Notes under the pieces: model-generated | Told to the model about the DNA's origin: nothing | The model's database searches: none | Seen by the model: only the letters and a program-made list of their open reading frames with translations | Position numbers and translations under genes: made by a program | Part shown: one piece after another, positions 29,764 through 42,187 of the stretch | Position numbering within the stretch: the stretch's first letter is position 1 | Layout: each line of letters opens with the position of its first letter | NCBI GenBank assembly: GCA_031835245.1 | Contig: JAVKOQ010000118.1 | Span: 99,401-163,400 of the forward strand | Source of the DNA: Balamuthia mandrillaris | Lineage: Eukaryota > Discosea > Longamoebia > Balamuthiidae | Direction: 5' to 3' | DNA length: 64,000 bases

Positions 29764-32700
29764 ATGGCGGATAAGCTACCCACGAAAGACAAGGAAAAGG
29801 AGACCGAGCAAAACGACGGTCAAGATCAACCAGCAAAGAAGCCGAGGCTAGGTGTGTAATTGAAAAAAAAAAACAACTGTGCAAAAAAAAAAAAAAAAGA
29901 CGGTAGTGATGTAGTAATCCATTCTCTTTTTTCTGCAGAGTTGCCTCTTAGCTTGAAGGACAATGGCAAACCGTCTACCGATGGAGAGGAAGGTGGTTCC
30001 AGTTCTGCCGTTCCGGCAACACCAGAGCTTCCCTTCAAGTCTCCAAAAGAAGAAGGTTTCTCTCTCATCAAACCATTTTTTTTTGTTCTCTCTTGATTTT
30101 AGTTTGTTTTCTCACAATTTTTTTTTCCACAACCTAAGTGCTGGATGATAAGTTGGCTGTACTTAGTCATGAACAACTTGAGCTGCTCGTAACGCGACTG
30201 GCGAGAGCCGACCCTGCTCTAGAAGAAAAGATCCTTCGCGGCATTGAACGCATCGAACACTCTATGAGCAATTTCTCACCACGCCGCACGGAGGTGACCC
30301 CCGCCGCCATGCGCGCCTTTTCTCCCCGCATGATGATGATGCAGTCCCCAATGGGCATGATGCCGATGGGTATGGGTATGGGTATGGGCATGGCTTCCAT
30401 GGGCATGCACGGTGGTGAGTACGAAGACTTTGGACAAAATGTGGATACTAAGTCGATAAGAAGAAAGATTCGTGCCGCCTTCCAGAAGGTAACGTCTTTT
30501 TACGCCGACTTTTTTTTTGTTCTTTTTTGAGAGTTTGGCCAGCTAACCAACTTTACACGACCCACTCCAGATCAAAGAACCGGGAGATAAGAAACGACGC
30601 AGAGGAGAGGATAAACCAACCAGGTATAGACTGCAAGGCGAATTGATCCGTTCCGAAATGAAGAAAGCCAAAGATTGGATTCTTGTCAAAGGTAATAACA
30701 ACAATGGCCTTGAGGCGATGGAAGCAATCACGGAGGAGTATGTTACCGTTGGCTCTGAAGTAGGCGAGCAAAATGTGGAAGGCTACGATGACCTTTTGCA
30801 AGAATTGGCTCAAGATTGGGTGGAAGTGTTCTTGTCTGAATCTACCAATGAACTTGGTGAGGAGCGCAGGGCTTGGGCAGATAAGCTGTTCGTCTGGGAC
30901 AAATCTGCGGATGAGGAAGAAGGTACCTTCTCTGCTGCTAGGGCGGCTGCTAAGCTTGGCTGGAGCGACACGCACTTGCAACAAGTACTGGCCGGAGACC
31001 ACATTGGCAAGTATACGGAACCTCAAGCCCTTTCCATCGCCCGCTGTAATATCTTGGAAAGAGAGAAAAAGTTCGAACAAGCTCTCAACCTGGCTAAAGC
31101 TGTGGATTTGGATCACTACACCGCTCGATTCCTCATCAAGTTGGGTCGTATGGACGAAGCCATTGAGACTGCTCGCAACCTTAGCGATCCTTTCAAGGTT
31201 TTCAGCATTGCTCAAGTGGCTCGTGCTTTGGATGTCAAAGTAGCCTTTTCCTTGGCTATCTACAGTATTGCTTTGCCTCACGCCTGGAACCAACAAAATT
31301 TGGAAAGGGCTCTTTGGCTCTGCGACTTGGCTGTTTCTAATAAGATGATGGACGAGTTGGTCACTCAAGTAGAAAAACACATTCCTCACAAAGGTATTCA
31401 ATTCGAGATCGCTAAGATTCTTAAGGATAAAGAAGCCTTTGAGACCGCTTTGAAGATGGGTGCCATTGCAATGCGACCGCTCCCGGAAAAACCGGTATGT
31501 TTGTCCTCCTCCTCCTCTTTCCCCGCCCGTTTTGAATGGTTAATAATTTTTTTCTTATTCATTCTCAGAAGGAGGAAGAGAAGGATAAACCTGCGGAGCA
31601 ACAACAACAAGGAGGATCCTCTGCTTCTGCTATGGCACCTGCTCCTACGCTACAACAAATTCTTCAGGGACAGGAAATCGATCCTGGATCAATTATTCCT
31701 GTTGAAGTGCCGAAATGGTTATGGGAACTTTCCTTCGATATGATAGTTCTTGAGAAGGGTACTCGTGCTAAGATGGAAGAAGTCCTTCAGGTAAGCTCTC
31801 TTCCCTTTTCCTGCTTTTGTGTTCGTCTGAATAATACTAATAATCATCCTTGGTTTCTAGGATATTTTGAGTGTTGTCAAGAATGTTGAGCAACTGATTT
31901 CCTTGGCGAAAGAAATGTCCTTGAAGAAGGAATACGATCTTATTCTCACTGTTGGCAAGAAATGCATCGAGCTGGTCAACGCCGAGCTGCAAGCTGATAT
32001 TGAGGACCAGATCAAGGTGCTCACAGAGCAAAATGAAATTCAACAAGCTCAAAAGAAGGGAGTCAAGAATGCAGTTTTGTTGCAAAAACTCAACACCCAA
32101 CGCGTAATTGGCTACAACCAAAACTTTGATAACCAAAAGCAAAGGTATAAACTTGCTTGCTTTTCCACTTCTTGTTCTTGTTCTTGTTCTTCTTCTTCTT
32201 CTTCTTCTTCTTCTTCTTCTTCTTCTTCTTCTAAACAAACAACGCATTAAACCTTCATCTTCTTCATTGCTACTGCATGTATAATAGGGTTGCCTATATG
32301 ATGCTTCAAGCTTGCCTTGATTCCAAAATACCTCCTGATCCTTTGCAAATGAACTTGGTGGAGACCAACACTATCATTCGCAAGTTCTCTCCAATTGCTG
32401 ATGAAGAAATCAAGCAAATCCTTGAGGAATTGTGTCAAAAGGACAATATCAAGGATCCTAACCACTTGACCCAATTGGCTAATATTCTAAGGACCAGAAA
32501 GGAATACCTTATGGTCTTGGACATAGGCAAGAAGGTCCAGCAACGCCTCCAGGAACTCAACGAGGAACGCATTGAACGAGAAACCTGGCAACAACGTTTG
32601 CAACAGCTCCAATCCGAGCAAATGGAGTTGCTTAACAAGAAGAAGTCTCTTGATGGGGTTAAGCTTGACGAACTCAACGAGTTGCTGTGGAAGGCGCAAG

Positions 32701-35700
32701 TTCAGAGAATTGTTCCCTACTACACTCAGTACTCTGAAGCACAACTGGACACTCTCCACTACAACATTATTGAGTACGATATTCGTCTTCTTCGTTCTTG
32801 CTTCATTTTTTTTTGTTCTGTGCGTCACTGAATGTTGTTATTAATATTCTATTTTGGTTCCTAAAAACATAGAATGATGATGCGCACTGTATTGGATACA
32901 ACTGCTCCTGAAGAGCCCCAGCCTGGTCAGCAACAGCAACAAGACATGGAGGAGGAAAAGGAACCCTTGTTGACCAACGAGCAAATCAATGACTTCATCA
33001 CTAATCAATGTCTTGATTCGCCCTTCGTTCCCTCTCCTTCCAATCGTATCACCCTTTTGCGCACGTTGAGGGAATATGGCCGTAAAGTTGAATACCCAGA
33101 CATCATTCAACTGGTCAATACTTGCGGTGCTAAGATCTTGGTTGGTATCGAGAAACTCCGCCAACATCAAAAAGAACGAGAGCGGGTCTATCAACCCCTG
33201 CAGATGCTGCGACAGGAGCTGGAACAACTCGTATTGCAAGCTTCCTCCAAGAAGAGCAAAAAAGGCAAAGAAGACGACTCTGCTCCTCTTCTTCCTCCTG
33301 AAAAACAAGAGCGCTTGCAAACGTTGGAGAATGAGTTGGAAGCTCTGCCTCCCATGCCCTACTACGACCCCAATTCGCAGGATCAATATGATAACCTTGT
33401 CAACCAAACCCTACAACAAATGCTCTCCATCGCCTTGGATTCCTATGTCATTGCTCAACAGCAACAACAACAGGCCATGGTAGCTGCTCAAAGCCTTGGT
33501 GTCATGGCATTGACTCAGTTGGAGCAAGAGAAGAAAAAGCCCATCGAAAAGGAATTTGTTGGTACGTTGGATCTCTCTCTCTCTCTCTCTCTGTCGTTCG
33601 ATCATTAGCTAATTTAAAATTTGATATAACAGAAAAATTGGTTCTTGATACGATTGTTGCCAATTGCAAGAGCCCTGATAACTTGCTTTCTATTGCCTCG
33701 ACTTTATCTACCTACGCAAGGACTGCTTCCTTGGACTTTGCCTATAAGTTGGTTGTACAATTAGGAGACATTTGCTTCAAAACCTTGAACGAATTGGTTC
33801 GCCTTCTCACTCTTTTTTACATCTTTGCAGCACTTGTTCTTATTTTCTCATCTTACTAACCTGTTTGCTCCTTCGCACTTCCTGCACACATAGGACACAA
33901 ATCGAGCTTCTCGCTTCCCAGCATACCATGAGCTTACTAGGTTGCGCCAGGAAAAGGCTGAGTTGGAATCCAAGAATAAGACTATCTCTGAAGCACAACA
34001 AGCTCGACTGGAGGAATTGGAACTTGAAGAGAGAATAGCGAAAATTATTAACCCCAAGTTCGTGTTTTTGACTGCCAACAAGACAAACGAAATGCGTCTC
34101 AAGGTTGCACGAGCCATGCACAATGCCGCGTTGGATGCTAAGCAAATGTTCGAGCAGAAGATCAAGAAGCAGGAAGAAGAGGCCGAAAGTCAAAGTCAAA
34201 GTCAGATGGACGTTGAAGGCGAAGGTTTTTTTTTCTTTTCAAAATCCGCTGCCTTTCCTGCTTTTTTCCTCATAATCCTTGTATGTTGTTTCCTCTATGG
34301 CTTTAGAAGAGCGGTTGAGCGAGGAAGATATCGTTGAAGGCAGACAAAGGTTAGATAAACAAATTAGACACGTCATTGATACCGAGCTTCAACACCTTAA
34401 AGATCCCAATCACTGCATTTCTGTGGCTAAGGTTTGTTTTTGCCGCTCCCATGTTCTCTCTCTCTCTCTCTAATTCGTGCAAACAAACATTCTTATCTCT
34501 TCTTCTTTAGGACTACAATGCTCGTGGTGAATGTGATGTTGTATTGGAATTTGTACGACGATGCCAAGCTACTGTCCAAGAGTTGGATGCCCAAAGAATT
34601 GAACGTGAGACTTGGCAGACTGAACTCCACGCACTTATTAACGAGCAAAGCGAACTTCAAGCTAAACGACAAGAGCTGGTTTGTTTCTTCTCTCTCCCTC
34701 TCTCTTGTGTGACAACAACATACTGAATATAAAGCATGCAGGATGATAAGCAGTTGGAGCAACTTGCTGCCTTGCAATACAAGCAAGCCGAACTGAAGCT
34801 GTATCCCAGTTTCCATCAACTTGATCTGCGAAAATTGGATACCATCTCTTTCAATGCTGCCCAAGAAGCTGTCACAGCTGTGTTAAACGCTCGCAATCGC
34901 TTGGAGGCTCTAATCAATCAAGACGAGGAAATTACAACGGTATACACATTTAAATTGAAATTTTTTTTTTCACTAGGTCCAAAAACAATATTAAAATGCC
35001 AAGTACTTACTCTATTTTCTTTCTTCAATAACACAGGAGGAAGCCGATAACCAACGTGAAGGCCTCAAAGAAAAATTAGACCTGGTGATGAATGAATTTG
35101 TATTCCCTATCGTGAAGGATCCATCCAACCTCTTCTCCATTGCCAACGACCTCAAGCGACACGGTGAGCATGCACGCGTCCCCGAGCTTGCCAGGCAGTG
35201 TGTGGATCGCATCAACCAACTTGAAGAGGTTTTGAAGATACGAGAGGAACCTCGACAATGGATTAGTGTGCTGACTGACGAACAGGCTACCCTTGCTGTC
35301 AGCAAGAAATCTCTGGACGCCAAAATGGAAAAGAAACTTGCTGAGTCCCAGCAAGAGGTCGATTCCTTTGAGGCGCTTCCTCATTACGCTACCAACAGCA
35401 TGAATAGCTTTGAGAACAGCAAACACAGAATGGTTTGTTTTGTTTTTTGTTTTTGTTGTTGTTTTTTTTTAAATCTATTGTTTGAGTGGGGACGGAAATA
35501 ATAGATGTTAACCATGTTGTTTTACAGGTGAGACTGAACCTAGAAACTGCTTTAGAAGCTCTGTCCCAAGCCAATACCAAGATAAGTGACATGGAAAGCC
35601 AGGATGAGGAGCTGCTCCAAAGCTATGAGGCAGAGAGGGAGGAAAAAGAAAAGCAACTGCAAGCCGCTTTTGACTTTTGCCTCACCAACGTGGAATCACC

Positions 35701-37521
35701 TTCCGACCTCCTTCAAATGGTGAACGATCTCCGCAACGCCGGTGAGATTGAAAAGGCCTATAACATGGCTCAGTTCAGTCAGAAGAAAGTTGCTGAGCTT
35801 CTCGAAAAAAGCCAAGAGCGCACCAAAACAGAACGACAGGTCTATCGCTTGCAATCGTTGGAGGAGCAGCTCACCCACCAACGTAAAGCTCTGGAGACGA
35901 GTGACAAGCAACGACTTAGAGAGCTGTTGGTGCAGACTCGCATGAATCAGAGTCTGGTGCCTCAATATGCTCACATAGATACAAACTCGGCTGATAATCT
36001 TACCAAACAGGCTTGCGATCAAATGATTCATATTGCCCTTCAAGAGCGCGATGATGGTAAGTTGCCTGCCTTTTTTTTTCATTTATTCCTTTCTTCTATT
36101 CCAATCGCAATTTTATTTTGTTTTGTTTAAATATTCTCATCCTTTAATAACCTTTTTTTTTGCTGTTGTTGTTGTTGTTGTTATTGTTTACAAGTTGAGC
36201 AAGAAGTGAAAGACGATCAATCGCTCTCCATGGAAGAAGTGGAGGCCCGCAGACAAGCAGCCAAAGAGAAACTGGAGGCCAAAGTGCAGGAAGCTATCAC
36301 GGACCTACGCATTCCTCGCAACCTCTACGCCATCGCCCAGTTCTTCCACAACAAGCTGGAGTACGGGTTGGTCATCCTGGTCGGTACTCGCTGCCAGGAA
36401 ATCATCGCTGCACTGGAGGCTGAGAACGACAAGCGTGACGCCATTAACCTGGAAATCAACGAGCTGGAGCAGAAGCAAGTGGTCAACCCGAGTGAGGCCC
36501 AAAAACAAAAGATAGAGGAACTGCGACTGGAGTTGGAAGAGTTCCCTGTTGTCTATGATAACAACTACACCCTCGATCAGCTGAACTTGCGCGTAGCCGA
36601 GCTCATGATCAACGCTGGCAAAGTGGAGGAACGAAGCGATGTGCTGAGGGATCAAGCGGTTCTGACTTTCAAGATCAATCCTACTATTCCCAAGTTTGAG
36701 GAGGTGAAGATCCTGACGGACGAGTCGGACTGGCCGGCTGTGAAAAAGGACCTCTTGGCTCACATCTTGAAGCCTGCCTCTTCTCAACAAACCCAATTGG
36801 GAGGATTTAGTTGGAGTCAGGCCACCATTGACCCCAATGCTAAAGTAGAGCTGTTGCTTAATGAAGGGTACGCTTCTCATTTATTTAAAAATTTGTTAAT
36901 ATCTTTTGTTTTGTGTGTGTGTATGTGTGTGTATGTGTGTGTGTGTGTGTGTGTGTAAAGAGCACCTTTGCTTTGTAATTCTTATGTTTTCCTTAATGTT
37001 TTAGCCTGTGGAAGGAAACCATTGCTATCTTCCCAGAGCCTCCTAATGGGTCCTTGGAAATGTTAGAACGCCTTTACTTGGAGGTCGAAAAGAACTCACC
37101 AAAGGCTGTGGAAGACCTTCTTCCCATCATCGAAAAGTACCTCTCTTCTTTTCTTAGCCTTCTTGCAATATTACTGTTAACAATTATTAACCTCTCTTTT
37201 TTCAATAGACATGCTATTCACTCCTACCAGCAGTACATCTTGGACAATCCCAACTTGGATCGGTTATTGGACCAAGTCCAGAAGCGCAACCCCGATTTCA
37301 TCTGTGGCCTGTTTGAGCGTTGCAATGAGAAATTGCTGCTCAACATTATGCCAAAGCAATATGAACCTTTTGCTCGCTATTTGGAGGTGTTCAAAAAAAG
37401 AATCAACGACGATTTGGGACGTGAAGAGGATTGGGAAAACTTTATGGCGGACATTGTGAAGGGTCACAAAGGCAAACGCAAGCTCATGCAAATCATGCAA
37501 CATTCTGGCCTCAAACCCTAA
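29764..37521 (+). CDS. Giant helical-repeat protein with Cut8/STS1-like N-terminus
   Basis: Not recognised as a named protein. About 2,000 residues over some 20 exons. The start ATG 29764 gives MADKLPTKDKEKETEQNDG. At about residue 75 is VLSHEQLELLVTRLARADPA followed by LEEKILRGIERIE, which resembles the Cut8/STS1 proteasome-tether motif. A Met-rich loop (MGMGMGMGMASMGM) comes next, then helices AKDWILV, LEAMEAITEEYVTV, and a TPR-like part ARCNILEREKKFEQALNLAK. From 31860 to about 36900 a module of roughly 170-200 residues recurs eight times, each centred on a helix pair such as KDPSNLFSIANDLKRHGEH. Copies start near 31861, 32405, 33000, 33640, 34360, 35085, 35665 and 36290. Between centres are Glu/Gln-rich helices. 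The C-terminus from 37010 is FARYLEVFKKRINDD and GHKGKRKLMQIMQHSGLKP. Confidence 0.75.
32167..32231. repeat. (TTCTTG)n/(TTC)n repeat in intron
   Basis: Pyrimidine-rich short tandem repeat in an intron of the giant repeat protein, sense strand. Other tracts in the same gene are (CT)n near 33572-33591 and (GT)n at 36914-36956. Confidence 0.85.
36914..36956. repeat. (GT)n-type microsatellite in intron
   Basis: TGTG runs with single A interruptions. It lies in an intron of the giant repeat protein, just before the exon encoding LWKETIAIFPEPP. It is the only GT-type tract in the window. Confidence 0.85.
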
Positions 37522-37737
37522 AACAACTACTTTTTTGTTCATTATTTTGCTTTTCTTTTTACTCTACAACACCTTGAGTCTCTCTTTTGTCTCCTTTCTT
37601 TAAAAACAAAAAGAAATTTGTTATTTTAAAGAGATGTTATTTATTTATCATGGTGAGATAACTTTTAGAACAAGGGTGTCAAGTCGTTTCGAAGCTCGCC
37701 TGTTGTTCTCACCACTTCTTTCTGCAACTCTTACTGA

Positions 37738-37810
37738 GGGGGTGTAGCTCAGATGGTAGAGCGCTCGCTTAGCATGCGAGAGGTAGCCGGATCGATGCCG
37801 GCCTCCTCCA
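37738..37810 (+). tRNA. tRNA-Ala (anticodon AGC)
   Basis: Identical over all 73 bases to the copy at 11584-11656, followed by AATTCTTTTTTGCTG with a T6 terminator. The 3' flank also matches the first copy for about 14 bases, so the copies arose by duplication that included some flank. Confidence 0.96.
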
Positions 37811-37885
37811 ATTCTTTTTTGCTGATTATGTATTTCTTCTTTTTTTTTTTTTGAATCGAGACGTGGTATGTTGTGTGGGTTGAAT

Positions 37886-38783
37886 TCAGGTCTTGACGCT
37901 GCCACCAAAGCCAGTGGGCAGGCCCATCGCCGCAAGCATACGAGTTTCTTCATCTTCCTCCTCTTCCTCTCGTTTTTCTTCATCTTCTTTTTCTTCCCGT
38001 TCTGTTTTGTGGTCATTCTCGTCATCTTTCCTTGGTGCTGTGGTATTGGCTGTTGTTGTGTTGCTGCTCTCTCCATTCCTCCCATCTTTCTTGCGTCGCT
38101 TTCTCTCCTTTCTCTCCTGCTTCCTTCGTTCTTCTTCCTCTCGCAGCCGTTCCATTCGGTCCTCGAAATCTGAGGGTCCAAAGCGGTAAGTATGCAGAAG
38201 ACAGTCAACAATGGAAAAATAGACACAAACAAAGAAGTACAATACCATATTTCTTTCGTTCTTCCTCTTTCTTTCGTTTGCCCATTTGCAATCGTTGCCT
38301 CACCTGTTCTAAAGAGGACCTTTCTGTCCGCATCGAATATCCCAAGGCTCTTAGATCTGAAACAAACACAAAAAAAAAAACGAGCACAAAGAAAGAGACA
38401 GTCAGCAAAACGACACAACATCCCAACAAAAGGCAAGGAAAGGTACGTTTTTTGCCGTTGATGTGATCCAAGAAATTGGCAGAGTCTTTCACGACACAAT
38501 CACAAACGTCGCAGTAGTAGCCTCCCTGTTGGGAGAGAGGAGTGGCAGCATTGAGCGCCACCGACTTACCCAGCTGCGAGTCCAATGTCACCTCGTAGTC
38601 CCTGGCCTTGAGAGGGAGGCGAGGAAGGTCCGGCCGGTAGTCCTTGTGCGCGGGGTGGTCCTTCTCGGGCTCCACCTCCTCGGCCTCCAATTTCTCTCTC
38701 TCCAAGGCCCTCTTGGCAAAGTACTCTTTGTCCCATTTTTTACGAAATGTGTTCACGTCCCTGCTTTCCTTTGGTTCCGCCAT
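37886..38783 (-). CDS. ZMAT2: Zinc-finger spliceosomal protein ZMAT2 / Snu23
   Basis: U4/U6.U5 tri-snRNP protein of the activating spliceosome. The start at 38783 gives MAEPKESRDVNTFRKKWDKE then YFAKRALEREKLEAEE, as in ZMAT2. It continues RPDLPRLPLKARDYEVTLDS, then the U1-type zinc finger GGYYCDVCDCVVKDSANFLD with HINGK. After an intron RALGYSMRTERSSLEQVRQR gives the conserved NRNLGMSMRVE-like block. The tail is rich in Arg/Glu/Lys (RMERLREEEERRKQERKER) and ends MGLPTGFGGSVKT at 37886. The finger cysteines and histidines (CDVC...H...H) are split by an intron after HINGK. Confidence 0.95.
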
Positions 38784-39073
38784 GAGCCCACAACAACACA
38801 GAAGAAAGAAAATCTATTTTTGCTACGTCGTATTTGGTGTGTTTGCCTCGTCTTCTTCTTTATTTTTTTGCTTTTCTGCTCCCATAATAAGATTTTGATG
38901 TGTCGACCTATGCATGTCTTGAGCTCCTATGGTGCAGTAAAAAAGCAGAAACTGAGCAGCAGACGTATGGCCTGAAAAAGGAAATATTGGGACCAAAAAA
39001 ACAAAAAAAAAGAGAGAATAGAGAACACAAAAAGAGAACACAAAAAGAGCACACAAAACACAAGGCAGAAGGA

Positions 39074-40147
39074 ATGAACAGCCAGCTGACGGACAGGAAT
39101 GGGGGAGGAGGAGGAGAGGGTTGGTACAAACCCACGGAGGAAGAGATGGCAGAGATCTCTGTGGACGTGAGGGGCTTTGGGCAGGATGAAGAGGGCGCTG
39201 CGGCAGGAGGCTCTTCCTCTGGCGCGTTCAGCTTCTCTGACAATCAACTGGTTTATCAAGTTGCAGGAAGGGTCTGTTTCTGCTGCCCCCCTTTTTCCCT
39301 TTACCTTTCTTTTCTTTTCACTAGTTTCGTTTGCCCTTTCTCTTGTGTTTTGTGTGCTGTTTCTTCTTGGCTGACAAAAGATGCTTTTTGATTTTGATGT
39401 GTAACCACCTGACTGGCGATAGGTGTTTGAAACGGCCAAAAATCAAAGCCTGTTGAACCTGAGTGGCTACTTGGACCACATTCGACCTTACTTTGATGTA
39501 GAACCCAAAACCGTTGCCAGGAGGTGTGTTTCTTTTTAGAAGCTCGCTGCATGCTGTTGTTCTTGTTCTTCTTCTTGTTCTTCTTGTTGTTCTTGTTCTT
39601 GTTCTTCTTCTCGTGCTTCTTGTTCTTGTTCTTGTTCTTGTTCTTGTTCTTGTTCTTGTTCTTGTTCTTGTTCTTGTTCTTGTTCTGCTTCTTGTTCTCT
39701 CTCATACTCATTTTCTTGTAATAATTGTGGTGGTAAGACTCGGGCGCTCATTGGTGCCACGACCCTCTTCAGAGCTTTTGGAAGGCTCACCCGATCTGTA
39801 TGGCCCTCTAGTGCTGGTGCTCACCCTTGTCGCCGTTCTCTTGATGGAAATGAAGCTCAACCATGTCTCCGTTGTACGATCCTCTTTTCTATCCCTCTCT
39901 TCTCTCTCTTTCTCTCGTCTCTTTCTTGCTCATTCTCTCTTTCTTTCGTTCTCTCTATGTGGAAAAAAAAGCAAAGCATTAACACTCAATTTATCCCTTT
40001 GAATAATGAAGAAAGAAGGAACGTTGATGGGAACATCGTTTGCAGTGTGCTTCACGTATTGGTTGGTCGCTTCGTTCGTCTGTAAATTCATCGCCTACCT
40101 TTGCTCAATGCAACTCAGCACCCTCGAGGCTCTTGCTCTTATTGTAC

Positions 40148-40184
<37 letters not shown>

Positions 40185-40587
40185 GTTCTCTAAAATAACA
40201 AACAAAAAGGGATATGGCTTATTTGGATATTGCATAACGTTAACATTGCATTGCTTGTCCTCTTTACTGTCTCTCATTTCGCTGTTTGTGGTGGGAGGTC
40301 TCTCCTCTGCCACTCTTGTACGCATCCCTCTTTTCGGTTTTTTGCTTATCTATTCTCATTCCTTCGTCTTCTTCGTTCTTCTTCCTCCATCTTTTCCTTC
40401 TTCAAAAAAAAAAAAAAAACATGTATAGGGAGCAGTTTTCTTTGGCCAAATCAAAAATAGCAACAAGATGTATGCAATGGTGGCTGGTGGCTGCGTCTTT
40501 GCCCTTCACTTCTTGTTCCTGGCCTACCTTAGATACTTCTATTCTGCCTTCTATGACGCTGCCGCCGATGCCTTCAAACAGATTTAA
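39074..40587 (+). CDS. YIPF3: YIPF3-like Golgi Yip1-domain membrane protein
   Basis: Yip1-family protein of the ER/Golgi; YIPF3 partners YIPF4 in animals. The start ATG 39074 gives MNSQLTDRNGGGGGEGW. A soluble acidic segment is followed by TAKNQSLLNLSGYLDHIRPY with FDVEP, the Yip domain lead, then RALIGATTLFRAFGRL. Transmembrane helices are LYGPLVLVLTLVAVLL, GTSFAVCFTYWLVASFVCKF, LFGYCITLTLHCL, LLSLISLFVVGGL and AMVAGGCVFALHFLFLAYL. It ends AADAFKQI with TAA at 40585-40587. Four introns; those at 39558-39700 and 40150-40182 hold pyrimidine-rich tandem repeats. The 'YLD..RPYFDVEP' stretch is what makes YIPF3 the best fit over other Yip1 proteins. Confidence 0.85.
39559..39686. repeat. (TTCTTG)n hexamer repeat in YIPF3 intron
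   Basis: About 20 units of TTCTTG with a few TTC variants, on the sense strand, in the intron after the exon ending FDVEPKTVARR. Confidence 0.92.
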
Positions 40588-40731
40588 GAGAGCAAAGCCA
40601 CATGGCTATTGCTTTTTCTGCAACGCTTCTTTCTTTTTCTTCTTTTTATTGTTAAAAAAAATAAACCTAAAAAGGACAACCGAACGCCTCTTCAGCAAGA
40701 AGGGGGAATCAGACAAAGGAGACGTTCAAGG

Positions 40732-42055
40732 ATGTGTGGCCCTCCAAACTGCCTCTTGTGCGAGCCTCGCTTTATGCAAAAGCTGAAGGAAGACAGGTTG
40801 ACCCAAATATGGGTTCTTCTTTGGATGCCTCTTCTGATTCTCTGGTTTATCTATTTGGGATTCGCTTTTGACAAACTGGTTCACAGCGAACAAGACCAAA
40901 CCTTTGAGCTGAAGATGCACTTAAAGAACCCCACCCCGTTTCCTGCTTGGACTGTCTGTCCTTCCTCTTCCTCTTCCACCATTACCTTCAAGAACTGCAC
41001 GTTGGGCAGTAACAACACTCAGCTGACGCCAAAGTTGGCCAGCAACAATTGCACCACATACTTCAGCGACAGGAAGATAAAAGCGGGAGAGGGCCACGCT
41101 CAGTGTAACTTTGTCTTTGCCGAACCCAACCAAAGTGGTTATGTCTATGTTCATCACCACACGGTACGTTTCTAAACCTGTCGTTGTTTAGGTGTGTTTC
41201 TTTCGCAAGAACACTCAATATTTCTGTTCTTTTGCTGCTTCAGTACAATCACCTCTTTGAAAACAAGACCGTAGAACAGGCTATCACCAGCCTCTCTACC
41301 ATTCCAAACGGCCTCTTCATTATTCGTACGAATTATATTTTTATGGGCGGATTGTGAAGGGATTGCACCTAACCAAACGTTACACACTACTACACTGCAT
41401 TTTTTTTTTTTTGTTTTGATAGCCATCAAGACCAACGACTACAGCGAAGCCTACTGGAAGAGGTAAAGCGTAGCGCCTGCTCTTACAGAGCTCAATCTTT
41501 TGTTGTCTATCATCGGTCCCTCTCTGATAGTTATTTGAAATGACAGGATAAAGTACTATTTCCTGGATGGACCAACCTACATCGGCTATGAACGTTTAGA
41601 CTTTGATGAGAACCCGTTAGTGTTTTTTTAAATCTTTCTTTGTGTTGAGTGTGGGTGAAGTTTTTATCAACCTGACCTTCATTCTTCTTGGCAAAGGACT
41701 CTCGTGGCATTGAACGCCACATCCTCGGGCTTTGTCCTTAAAGTTGGAGGTATGTTACCTCTCTTTCCTTCATATGCTTTTGCTCACCTTTGTCGTTGAA
41801 AAAGACTATTGGGAAAACCATTACCAACAGGTGCAATGGTACAGCGGCTATGACTTTTGGTACTTCATGGGCATGTTGGGAGGTTCTTCCTTCCTCCTTT
41901 TGATGCTGCACACATGTGCCTTTTATCCCTTCAAGCGCATGTTGGAGAGTGACGAAGAGGGGGCCACTGCAGCTTACACCAGATCCGCCTCTTATACCAC
42001 CGACTCCCCTGCTGTTGGCTCCAGTGGTGTTGGTGGTGGTTATGGTTCGTTGTAA
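40732..42055 (+). CDS. Two-pass membrane protein with ASC/ENaC-like FPxxTVCP motif, unknown
   Basis: Start ATG 40732 gives MCGPPNCLLCEPRFMQKLKE. TM1 is at about residues 27-47 (IWVLLWMPLLILWFIYLGFA). Right after it, NPTPFPAWTVCPSSSSS resembles the FPxxTIC motif that follows TM1 in DEG/ENaC/ASC channels. The extracellular part, about 230 residues, has several N-glycosylation sites (NCT, NNT) and cysteines, and is spread over small exons: YNHLFENKTVEQAITSL, TNDYSEAYWKR, IKYYFLDGPTYIGYERL and TLVALNATSSGFVLKVG. TM2 is WYFMGMLGGSSFLLLMLH. A short cytosolic tail ends GGYGSL at 42055. The topology fits the channel family; the extracellular domain is shorter than in animals and the TM2 GxS selectivity motif is only approximate (GGSS). 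Function not certain. Confidence 0.6.
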
Positions 42056-42130
42056 AACACAACAAACGAAAAAAAAAATACAAAACAAACACAAAAAATT
42101 CGACAAGGGGAAAAACTGGTGTAATAAACA

Positions 42131-42161
<31 letters not shown>

Positions 42162-42187
42162 AGAGAACAAAGAGGGTGAGTAAACAA

